Below the pieces are notes generated by a model. The model made no database searches. It saw nothing but the letters and a program-made list of their open reading frames with translations, and was not told where the DNA came from. A stretch of DNA of 64,000 bases, taken from the NCBI GenBank assembly GCA_036937835.1, contig CM072879.1, positions 16,237,001-16,301,000 on the forward strand, given 5' to 3'. Shown here piece by piece: positions 24,986 through 36,534 of this stretch. Each line of letters opens with the position of its first letter. Within the stretch, counting starts at the first letter, position 1. The position numbers were made by a program, and so were the translations under genes. Origin of the DNA: Pampus argenteus (lineage: Eukaryota; Chordata; Actinopteri; Scombriformes; Stromateidae).

Positions 24986-26682
24986 GTCCACATGACTGAA
25001 CTATTTGAGTAAGTATCTTTATAACTTGATGTGTGCTACGGCCAAGTTGGCCAAAAAAGTGAAAAGAGAGTTATTTAAGCACCAAACATATCATGGCAAA
25101 AAAAAACAACCCAGAAGGTCATGAGTTTTCAATGCAGGATGGGGAATGGGGATGACTCTGCAATTCTGAGAGGGGAGAAGGGTCGTTCTATTACTGGGAA
25201 GGCATAAGGGACGGAGCTGGGAGTCAGAGTACGGGGGAAGGAGTAGGGGCAGCCGAGCAGCTGGTGAGGGCACAACAGAGATCAAAGGCTGGTGTTTAGA
25301 TCTGGACCACAGGCTTGGAAGGACTGGACTGATGGCTACAGGCAGCCAGCGGAGGCACCGAAGAAACTGAGTGACACATAGGAGCGTTTCCTCCCGGCTT
25401 CAGGTTATTATATCACAGTTGTGTCTGTAAGTGGAACTGGCACACAAACACAAACAATTAACATGAGCGGCGTTGTTAGTAGAACATGTTACAGCAAATT
25501 ACTTTAGACAACGCAACCGATGTGGGCTGATTACAGGCCGCGCATTCTGATTATGGTCTTCAAAAAACAGCCTCGGAGGGGGACTGCAAACCATAAAAAT
25601 GTACATAATTAACCCTGATACACGATTAAACAGCTTCCAACAGTTAATATTGTTTGTGGGGGTCTCGTTGTTCTTTTATTGGTTGAATAAATTCCATAAA
25701 TGCTGCCGCTATGTAATGAGTTGTTAACTAGACTTGCTAATTTCATTTCATTTAATGCATTAGCTTTGCCAGACCTGCACAGCTATGCTACTCTGAGTAC
25801 CGAAATATTTCTTCCTGCTCGGTTGTTTTCCTTTTTAGGCATGTTTTGGAGTGTATGACGATTCCTCATTAGTCTTTCCTCAAGACACTTGTTGTGTTAC
25901 AATGATATCTACCACTAAGAGGGTATAATTGGGCTAGAATGGGGTGTGATGACTCTGAATGGACTCATATGGAGCAGAAATGGCCATAGAGCCTGCTGGG
26001 TAGTATTCAAATAAAAAGAAGGCATGCTTCTCTGCAATTGAATACCATAAGCATAGCACCTTTGTCTAAATTAGTCTGCTTGTTTTTCACCTGACAGAGA
26101 GCTACATCCTTCTTATCGCTCCTTGGTCACACAAACACGTACACTCAAGTATAAACCGTTGAGTGCATTCACAGTACCCCCCAAAAACAACACACATAAT
26201 GGGGAAAAAATGGAAATACTCCATACTGTATTCACTCTCTGGCACAGCCAAATAATGCATGACCTTTGCTGTGCTGCAAAACCACATTTCAGTCACAGTC
26301 ACAGTCACACACACACACAAACAATGAGACAAAAGACCAAAAACATGCTGAGAGATAATACACAGTGGTCAATAAATGACAAAAGCCATTTATTTTTCCA
26401 TCCATCCTTCCTTTTATTTATACCTGCCTCTCATTGAGTGAACGTGATTGGCTGCTGTTGGTGGGAGAGATGAGAGATGGGTGGGGGTAAGGGTGGGGGT
26501 GGCGGGCTGTTTCTGAGCCAGACGCAGCCCGCCAATTAGATTGATCTCAGAATGACGGGATAAACAAAGGTTTCCAAGACAACAGCTGGCAGGGGATCTG
26601 ACAAAAAGCTGGAAAAGGGGGGGGTAGCAGCTAATCTATTCTGTCTTTTTGACTGGCTGTGGAGAAGTAGGCATAGGTATGC

Positions 26683-26698
26683 CACACACACACACACA

Positions 26699-26734
<36 letters not shown>
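26683..26734. repeat. (CA)n microsatellite
   Basis: 52 bp with one TA interruption. Confidence 0.95.
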
Positions 26735-26736
<2 letters not shown>

Positions 26737-27179
26737 TCAATACAAGATTGAGATGCAGACTATTCTGATCAATGCAGAGAGAAGACATTCGTGTGCATTT
26801 GTCGCTGCATGTGATGCAAACACTCCTCGTTCCTTTTTATGTTGCAAATATAAAAACCACCACAGCATCTGCATTTAATTTAGCTGCTCTGGCTAGTGCA
26901 CAGAGCTCCGGCGCCGTGTGATAACACCTCTAATGTGTGTGTGTGTGAAGTGTCGGCGTACCCATCGATTCAGGATGCACACACAAACGCCGCAGCGGCA
27001 GCAGGAGACATGTCGATATACAATCTGGGGAATTCACACCTAATTGTGTTTGATCGCAGGTCGCTGCGGATCAATATCGGCAGACACTAGACACACATGT
27101 ATACTCACACACAAGTAGACGGGCATACAGACACACACACCATATACCATTCTTCAACTCGGATGACACTTGTTGAGAT

Positions 27180-27475
27180 GAGTTCTGAAACAAATGACTA
27201 TTTTTGTTATCATTTTTTAAATGAATTAGTCCATAATTTGTTCAATGCTCTGTCAAACAATGATGAAAAATGCCCAAGATGACCTCTTCAAATTGTTTTT
27301 TGTCTGACTAGCAGTCCAAAAGGCAAAAAAAATATTCAATTTACAATAATATGAAACAGAGAAAATAGCAAATCCTCATATGTAAGAAGCTGAAATCAGT
27401 GAATGACATAAAAGGTGAACAGATTATCAAAATGGTTTAGATTAATTTTCATTTCAAAGCCAATAAACTAATCAT
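27180..27475 (+). repeat. AGGGCTGCAA-family dispersed repeat, copy 2
   Basis: Internal blocks gcccaagatgacctcttcaa, tctgactagcagtccaaaag and cagattatcaaaatggttta match the same family as copy 1 in the same order and orientation. The ends are decayed, and the 5' AGGGCTGC end is not clear. Confidence 0.55.
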
Positions 27476-27816
27476 GTTAGCACTAGCTGAGGTGAGATGA
27501 GGTTTCAGTATCAAGGAAACGGCCATTAGAATTAAAAACATACAGCTAGTCGTAATATAAATTACAAAGACTAAAAAAGGGATATGAAACTTGAGTGAAC
27601 TCTTAGGTCACTTAAGTTTATCCCAGGATGTGTGTGTGTGTGTGTGCGTGTCTGCTCAGTACATCTGCACGACATTAATGTCATTCTGTGAGTGTAGGCA
27701 GAGTCGTAGTTAACGAGCCACCCCGCTGACATATCTGTCTGTTAGACTTACTCACACACCGAGAGAAAAAGATAAAGATTTCTGTCCTCAACCTCCCCCA
27801 CCACACATGTCCAACA

Positions 27817-27818
<2 letters not shown>

Positions 27819-27851
<33 letters not shown>
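27819..27851. repeat. (CA)n microsatellite
   Basis: 33 bp, uninterrupted. Confidence 0.9.
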
Positions 27852-27853
<2 letters not shown>

Positions 27854-29525
27854 AAGTCCATACTGTACCGTACAGTTGCTTTGTGTATCATACAATGTGT
27901 GCATGAAAAAAGCATGTTCAAATGTGTCAAGGCATGCTGACATGGCGTGAGACCGATTGTCAGCTAGGACCCAGCAGCAGGGTCAGACAAGGAGACAGAG
28001 AGTGACAACATGGGAATTTAGGGGTTTGGGGGGTTTGGGGGGTGTGGAAAGAGTCAAAAGAGAGAGAGAGCGTGAGTAAAGGAATAAACATGCTTCATGA
28101 ATAATTCAATCTAGGCCATAGCCCTAGAGACATTGACTTTAATGCATACACACACACACACACACACACTCATACACACAAACACAGGTCACTTGTAATG
28201 GAGGGATTACTGTGGTCTAGTGACAAGTCAGATCTGATCCACAGGAGGCGCCTCAGGCAGAGCAAAAGAGACAGAACGAAGGGGGGAAAGGAAGTGGAAG
28301 AGAGGAGGGAAGGAAAGGAGGGAAACCCTGTTAGGAGGGCAAGTGGTTTGGCAGCTGTGGGTGTCGCATCTGTAGTTTCTTTGTCATCTGCATCCATCGT
28401 TAGGAGCCCCCCTGCCGCCACTTTGACTCTTTCCTTAGTCTGAAAGTGTTGATTCGCAGCTTCCATGCCCTCTAAATCACTCTCTGATGTTGTGTGTGTG
28501 TGTGTGTGTTCTCTTTTTAACATTAGAGAGATACGAGGGAGAGGAAAGAGCGCGTGATTGTTTTGATGGCGTGCAACAGGCTTTTGTCTGAACTTGAGGG
28601 TCCTACTTGTAAGGCACATGTAAGGAGCTGAACATCAGTAGCCGAGGATGTGAGTGTTTCACTGAAGTTGTGTTGTCCATTGCGAAATGCCAGTAAATGT
28701 GGTATTATGGTAATACGGAGCGGCTGAAACGCAAACAGAATCTTTCATCTTCTTTCGGTCCACATGACAGGAAAAGCGACCCTGGCTCGGTCGGACGCGC
28801 TCAGATCTACTCGGACAGATATTTCATCGTCTGACAGCTACTTAAAAGTCAGATGGGACTTTTCAGAGCATTGCTTCCAAAACAAGCACTGCTTCCTTTT
28901 ACGTTATTGATCTCAGTGTGTTACATGGATACTCATGTACCTTTCTTTCATGTGTTCACCCTAATAAACAGACAATAAAGGGTTCATTTCAAGTGCAGCT
29001 TATGCATAAACAGGAACAGAGAAAGAGAGAGAGCACAATTAAAGAGATTGTTTTAGGCAAGAGCCAGCAGGGAGCTCGTCACTCTCTGGATTAAAATCAC
29101 ACTTCATACATCCAGTCTGAATGCACTGGGAGGGAAACACTCGCGCAACAACCTACATGTGCACAAATCAAATCAATCAGTCTGTCAATACTTTCCCAAA
29201 AACCCAAACTAAGTGGAAGTGGATTGCACCTCCCACATAGACGCCCTTCTGGTGTGTGGCAGACCGTGACCTCTGACCTCCCAGTGAAGGACGGCGCAAA
29301 CGGAAATGGAAATTCTCTTTACAAAAATCAATAAAGTAACACGATATGGTGATTTTGACAGCACATGTTAAACTGCCACTACGGTAACTGCTTCTATGAG
29401 GTGTCCTAATGTTAAAACACAGAGAGTGCTAATGAATTTAAACTCAACTCAAAGATGGGTTTTTTTCTTCCAGTTTACTTCAGTTGGATATTTGAGCTTA
29501 GACCTAAAAATATTCAATCATATTT

Positions 29526-29551
29526 AATAATAATAATAATAATAATAATAT
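29526..29551. repeat. (AAT)n microsatellite
   Basis: About eight AAT units; a second array of this unit lies at 33970-33993. Confidence 0.9.
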
Positions 29552-31356
29552 GCATATTCACAGACTTTTTAATGATGATAACTACTTAAAGAAGTAGAAG
29601 AAGTTTAATTTAGAGTATTTCTATTAACCCACGGGCACAAGATGCTGCTACATTTTCACTTTTGTATGAGTAAGAGTTCATTAATCTACCAAATGAAGAC
29701 AAAAAGGCAATAAAAAAAATAGGGAGAGCAAAGAAGGATAAAGAGTAAAAAAAAAAAAAGTGAATTACTCAAGAAAAAAGCAAGAGCACTGTGGAAACAA
29801 AAAAAGATTAGGGAGACGGAGACAGGGGCAGAGCCAATAAAAACAGAGAGAGAGGGTGAAAAGATGACAACATGAGCATAGAAAGAGACAGATGGGTGCG
29901 GAGAGATGAGAGATGAGGCAAGAGTAAGAGAGGGAGACAGAAATCTATACAGAAGGACGAAGACAGAGAGAGAGAGAGAAAGATGAGTGTGTCCTTGACT
30001 AGCGCCACTGTTATCTTCACGCTTTATCAGTGCTGTGCTGATCTGTGCTGCAGACAGACACACAAGCGGCCACATGACATGGCTCACATCCCAGGGACAT
30101 TAAGCATGGTCTATAAACTCACACGTACACACACACAACCAAACTTATTCACGTACGCTAATGGCACCACTGTCATTATGACAGCTCGATGCGATCGCCT
30201 CGTAGCTTCTCGGTTACTGATAAAATACGCGGCCACTCGGCGGATGTAAAAAAAGAAGATGGCATTTCTTTTGTTGTCTCACAGGAGAATGGAAGCTCGG
30301 AGGAAAAAAACGATGATAATGCTGCTTCTTTAAATCAATTGAGAGGAGATCAGTGAGAGTTACAAGCGTAGAATAGAGCCCTCCAGCTACCACCCGAGCC
30401 CACTGATAAGCTTTGATGGTCGTTTTCATTCCTCAAATTGAGTGGAATAGGAATTCCAGCTCATCCACAGCTCGTCTAACAAATGTTAAGACCCGCTTAT
30501 TTTCCCCTGGAGAGCGCTCTCTCCCTCTCGAGGAGGATCTAATGATGGTGTGTGTTTGTTTGTTTTTTTCCTGGGAATATTTCTCTGACGCCGAGGTGAA
30601 GGGATTGTGACAGGCACCACGCGCGGCTCTGATGGGGCCTTCAGCTGAGATAAAGACAGCATGACAGCGCTGTGAATACACAATGAGTGGCATGGGACTA
30701 CATACGTAAAAAACTGAGATGTATGTGGGTTTGAAGCGTGAATAAGTGTTTGCGTACAGCTGGGTAATTGGAATATCCAAGCTATAGTATGCAGAGGAGG
30801 TGGGGTGATCCCTGTGCATGCATGCATGCTAATCTGTAGCGTGTGGAGCATGTAAGCCACATGCCAGTTTGCACATGTGTGTGTGTGTGTGTGTAAAGTC
30901 CAGCTTTTCAGCTTTTACATAGCGTGTGAACATGTTTGTTGTGTGTAAGTATAAGTTTGCCTTTCCTCTGCGCCTCAGGGTAGTTTCATGCTATAGGAGG
31001 AGATCTAGGAAGACATTAGATGATTGCATGTGTGTGTTGTGCGTGTGTGTGTGTGTGTCCATTGGGAACCCTCTTCTTTCGGGTTGCCAAGGCCTCTTCC
31101 TTCTTTTACAATTCCCTGATTCCCTCTCCCATTCATATTAGCCTACAGCAGCACACACACACACATACACACACACACACACACCTCATCATAATGCTAA
31201 TGCAATAAATGCTACATAAGCTCTCACACACACACAAACAGTGATGAATTAAATATGGCATTGACTCTGCTGAGGATGAAAAGGGGTAACGGGTGGAATG
31301 AATTAGTGATGGCCACAATGCTGAGACAGAAAGACATTCAACATGAGAAAAAAAAA

Positions 31357-31450
31357 GGGTCAGTTCACTCAAATGACAAAAAGAGCACATTTTCCTCACT
31401 TATCTCTAGAAATATTTAGCAATTCTGCAATTAGCAGTTGGTTTCAGTTG
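31357..31450 (+). repeat. Dispersed repeat starting GGGTCAGTTCAC
   Basis: It starts gggtcagttcactcaaatga, then cacattttcctcacttatct and tttagcaattctgcaattag. I recognise this 5' end as a common fish repeat. The end of an inverted copy appears at 61927-61957 (gtgatttggatgaactgatc, ctttaag). Confidence 0.4.
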
Positions 31451-32111
31451 GGTTTATGTGTTGCTTGTAGATACCATTACTGGTGCATTATGGTTAGTGT
31501 TTAACTGGCATTGTTACAAACAGTCTTTTGTCACATCAGTAGACAAGCAAATGTTGACAGGCATAGCTCATCTCCTGCCCACACCTCCCTTCTATTGGTT
31601 TGGAGCTGAAATCTCAGATATGGAAATTATAAAATACAATAAAAATAGAAACTATCAGCATGGCTAGATACCAGACTGTGTACATTAGAAAACGTGGAAT
31701 TTTTGGTGAACCAACCGCCTAAGATGAACTGATGGCACTATCTTAGGGAAGATTTACAGGCCTATTTGTCAATGTTTCCCATAATTCCACCCAAATTTAC
31801 TTAAAGTCCTCTCGTCTCTTCCCTAGAAAAATCTTTGCATTTCACTCCCTGCTGAAAACCCATAGGGCCACTTCAAGCGACTGCAGACATGACAATTATT
31901 GGTAGGGATCGAACAAAGACCATTTTGCATGATTATGAGCATACAAGGGAAGAAAACCGTATAGTCCTGCTGTGTGGGAGACGTCCAGAGAGAGAGGAAG
32001 GTATAGCTGGAGAAGAGTGAAGGGGGAGAAACTGGAGATGGCGATTATGTGAGGAGAGGAGAGGGGTGAGGTGTGAAGTAATGAGGGCTGCAGCTGTGTC
32101 CTGTCCAGCAG

Positions 32112-32112
<1 letters not shown>

Positions 32113-32162
<50 letters not shown>
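32113..32162. repeat. (AC)n microsatellite
   Basis: 50 bp, uninterrupted (25 units). Confidence 0.95.
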
Positions 32163-32165
<3 letters not shown>

Positions 32166-33969
32166 CCAGCCAGCCGTGGGGACTCCAGAATGACAAATGA
32201 CAAAGTGACAAATGTGTCTTTGGGGAGCAGAGTAGCAGGAATTGAGAGATGTGCAGGGTTAGAGAAAAACACAAATCCTACACCACCACTACAAACAGAC
32301 AAGTGTGTAAAGACACAGAGAGATGTAATGATGTAAGGGCTGACGGACCGGTCAAGGAAACTGTAGGAATATCCCTTTCACCTGTATGGATATAGTATGA
32401 GTGCGTTTGCATTCGTACAGGATCTGTCAGATCAGTCATTGGCTGTGATCGAGAGGACTCAAACAGCATTTGACAAGGTGCTCTCGTATAGACTCTCTTA
32501 CACACCAACTCTCCCGAGAGCTCGACCATGTCAACCTACTGTGTTCTCTCCTTTATTGATTTGTTCTCCCCCCCCTTCTCTCTCTCACACTTTATTTGTT
32601 TTGTTTGGTTCCTCTTACCAGGGGTGTTTATGAGGCATCCTCTGGGTCAAAGACACACACGAGTGAAAGTGCAGAGAGAGAGAGAGAGAGAGAGTGACAG
32701 AGAGAGACGGAGGGATGGATAGACAGAATAAGAGAGATAAAGAAGGAAAAAGAGATGAGAGATAAGAGGTTTGCCACCAGGGGTTATTGCCTTTCTCACA
32801 CTGTGTATTGACCCACCCTACCGGGGAGTGGGCTTTTATGGGCCACAGTGTTGAATACACACACTGAAACACACGCAGACACAAACAAACTAATCCCTGC
32901 AAAGTTTTATGGTTGTATGATTGTTGCAGTTACAATGAGTTGCTGATCAAACAACAAAGTCATAATAGGCAGTAAGGCACAGCAGTAGCCTGTGTCTGTG
33001 TACTAATTGGCATCTTCCTCCTGTGAGTCGCAGGGAGAGCATCGGACACACACACACATACACACAAATGAACACACACCACAGTCGACGGGAACAAGGG
33101 GGTCTGGGAGATGCCCAGACAAGCGGGGAGAAAAGTGGAGAGGAAGCAAAGGTATCGATCAAAAGCAGAAGAGCGAGTGCAAACGAAGGAGAGCGAGGCA
33201 GAAGGTATCAGAGTGTCAGTTAGAGGGATGAGGGAGCGATGGGGAAGCAAGAGAAGACAAGTCAAGGGGAATACAGAGAGGAACAAGGCGTAATCCCCCC
33301 ATGCAGAGTTTAATGGTTCGGCCCAGAGGTCGGGGACGATGGTAGGAGGTCTGAGGATGGATCGATCCAATCCCTCTGACAGGGGGTGGAAAACTTTTCG
33401 TCTTTGAGAAAGAACGGCTGAAGGGTGAAGAAGAGCGACGAAGACAAAGAGAAAGTTGGCAAATAGGGTGAGAGAGAAGAAAGATGAGTTGAAAGGAGAC
33501 TCAAGGGTGTGAACAGTTAGGGAGGGAGTAATAGGAATTATCTCTGTAATGCGGTTTGACCATGCAGAATGCCTGGGCAATGCAGAGCGGAGAACACGCT
33601 GCGTGTCACCAAAAGTGCCAGTCAAACTTTAATTAGAGCTGTGGAACACATCCATGCAGAAATATCCTCTAGGTAGAAATAAATGACTGATCCAATCCAT
33701 ACAACGCTACACATACGCACAAACGAAGTAAACGTCGTGCACAAACGATGATGCACTTCTTCTACATGACCTAAGAACTCAAACTAGCAAATTTCAAATC
33801 GCTCCTAACACCGTTTGAATCACGTAGAATCACTTTCATTACAGGTTTTTGGCATAGTCGGCATTATAAATATACCGTGGCACATTTCAGGCTTCGTAAA
33901 AATGCCATTATTTGGCATGTGAGGGATATTTTTTTTGGTTTCTTTGAGAAGTCTAATAAGATTTTAGGA

Positions 33970-33993
33970 AATAATAATAATAATAATAATAAT
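33970..33993. repeat. (AAT)n microsatellite
   Basis: Eight uninterrupted units. Confidence 0.9.
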
Positions 33994-35545
33994 TTTGAAA
34001 AACTGCTCTCACAGGAGGAAACTGTACCGTTATGCTGATATAAAACATGTGTCTGATGAGTGCACGTCCCATTTTGATTGGCTCTGAGAAAGCATATGAT
34101 TTTGAATGCACAAAGTGTCAATGTGGTGATGGATGTTCACAGTATCATACATACACTAACCTACAGTTAAACAGCAGCAGAAATGTACAACTGTGCAGTA
34201 TTCTCTGCCGGTGGATTTTCAAACCCCTGTGATCTTGCATTTCCACTTTTCCCCTTTTTCAAAGACAGATAACATTTTCCGGCATCCTATCAGTCTCCCA
34301 TCACTCACTTTTACCATCACCCCTTCACCCCCACCCCTCCCCCCTCCCCATCCGTTCCCTCCTGGTGTAAATCACATCAGTGAGCGGAGCAGAGCAGAGA
34401 AATCCCTTCTTTTTGAGGGAGGAGATTAGGAGTGAGCACAGACAACGGGATTTAAATAAAGATCACCTTCCCTACGGGGCTCATCCCTAAACTGGGAGCG
34501 GGGACGGAGTCACTGTGGACATTTAGTGTGTGTGTGTGTGTGAGAGAGGGTACAAGTGTGTGTTTCTGTATGTTATGAATGTGTATGTGTCATGATGATA
34601 ACATTATAAAAAGCATCTTAAACAGAATAAAAAATGAGATTTTGAAGCTGACGGAGTTCAGAGAACATCATAAATGCACGACGACAAGCACACACACCTG
34701 CCTGATAACATGCAAATACTGACACCTGAAGGTCAGCAGCGACTTCCTCCCGCTAAGCTGTAATGCATTATGGGACATTCGCTCCCTGAACTGTCCTTAT
34801 CGGAGGTGTCACATGGAGTAAACCCTCCCCTACACCGCCTCCGCTCTCCGGTGTCGCTATAGATTTATCATCTGCATCCCTGTTTCCCCCCCCAACAACT
34901 TTACCTCCCACTCATTCCTGTGTCACATGACCATCACATTGCTGGTAAACAGGATACTGGACAGTTTTATAGGAGCATAAAGTGTTCAGGACGGAGCTTA
35001 GCATCATATAAAGAACTGACAATCGCAGTATGAAGACAACAACTGCTTCTTCCACACACACACACACACCGATGGAAACACATTAAACGCTCAGATCTTA
35101 TCAATCACAGTGTTGGGTAGGATTGGAGGGACAGGTTTTCCTCAGCGGGGTATCATTAGATCAGACTGTTGATTTGTTGCAGTGCTGCTGATATGTATGT
35201 AGGTACACAATGACTCATAAATGCAAACATGCAAAGAAACGCCACACACTCGCACAAACAAACCAAACTGTAAAACATCCAAACTTTGTACACGAGGAAA
35301 GAACAAAGAACGAACCGGAGCTAAAATCAGAGCGCTTATCTTGCATTATTTATAGTGTACATTTGGGTTTCCCTGAATTACATGCAAGAGCCTAAAATGA
35401 GTGGTAGATTGAATTCAAAACTACAAGGCCACTGGTGTGTTTTCAAAAAGCATGCTTCCAAGGGCGAGACTAATACCTCCTCATCGTGGATGTCGTTGCA
35501 TTCGATTATTCACAGTTTATCCTCAATTTATGTAGAATCCCTCCG

Positions 35546-35546
<1 letters not shown>

Positions 35547-35584
<38 letters not shown>
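35547..35584. repeat. (TG)n microsatellite
   Basis: 38 bp, uninterrupted. Confidence 0.95.
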
Positions 35585-35587
<3 letters not shown>

Positions 35588-36491
35588 CAGAGAGACGGTT
35601 TAAGCATTCATTTAGAGCTTTACGGCGTACTTTTCTCAATGCCATCCCATTCATTCTACTCTAACATCGCCTTAATGAGCACAAGAAGGCAATTTCTCAT
35701 CTCACAGTTCTCTCTGTGGTCTTAAATAGATTTTACTTATTTATTTATTTATTTTAAATAGTAATGCAGTCAGCACACTCGCACGATACGGACGGAAAAC
35801 TCCCTAAATCCATCACTCTAATGGGCTCTTAGAGAATCTTATATCTAATTCTTTTTCATGTCTTGAAGCAAAGCTGTCGATGTCAGAGGTCTGACACGCA
35901 AAGCAACGCATGACACTTTGATGAGACATTTTTCTTTTTGTTTCGAGGATTTTAAGTTGGAGCCGAGATGGACATGAAATGTTGAGGCCGTGGAGATGGA
36001 CGGGATGGATGGATGGGTAAAAGTGATATGATGGGAGCTGTAAGGAGCAGAAAAAAAAGCAACAACAGAGATTGACACTAACTAAGTGAGAGAAAGAATT
36101 GAGAAAAATACTGGCAGTGGTGAAAACACAATCACATTCACATGGACAGCAAACAGTAAACAAGAGTCAGCTCTGGAGGTTTTCTCAGCAACAGAGGGAG
36201 GGAAGGGAGGGGAGGGTTTATGTACTGGAGGAACGGGGTGAGGGTGTAGAGCAAGCAAAGAAATGCAGAGAGAGAGAGAGAGAGAGATGGAAAAAAGAGA
36301 AGAGAAGAAGGGGACAGATAGGAGGAGAAGTGTTGTTTTGCTCGCCGGCCCGGTCCTCCTCTGACCCATGATTCATTGCAAATGAAATGTCACCCTGGCA
36401 GGCAGTAATGCAGGCCGGCCTGCTCCCCTGCAGCCTAATTGAATTTTACAGCCATATAAACAACAGTCAGCTAGTGGAGAGAATGGGAGAG

Positions 36492-36534
36492 TGAGAGAGA
36501 GAGAGAGAGCGAGAGAGCGAGAGCGAGAGAGAGA
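36492..36534. repeat. (GA)n microsatellite, imperfect
   Basis: About 43 bp of GA with several CG-containing interruptions. Confidence 0.9.

Larger units (their letters stand above)
24481..31350 (-). other. Intron 3 of epha10, block D
   Basis: This is non-coding. It starts with a roughly 500-bp dispersed fish repeat (24484-24985). It also holds AT-rich candidate regulatory sequence at 25540-25800 and 30150-30650, G-rich runs at 26479-26506 and 28021-28047, CA tracts at 26683-26734 and 27819-27851, a dispersed repeat at 27180-27475, an (AAT)n at 29526-29551, and a purine-rich plus strand at 29690-29985. Confidence 0.7.

Noticed and set aside
28170..28619. Minus-strand open frame of 149 codons
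   Set aside because: It has a Thr-His run in the middle and a low-complexity Leu/Ser end, with no recognisable fold, splice structure or start context.
32960..33625. Minus-strand open frame of 221 codons
   Set aside because: It is the complement of a purine-rich tract. Pyrimidine-rich strands lack stop codons by composition, the product is Leu/Ser/Phe-rich with a Cys-Val microsatellite tail, and no domain is recognisable.
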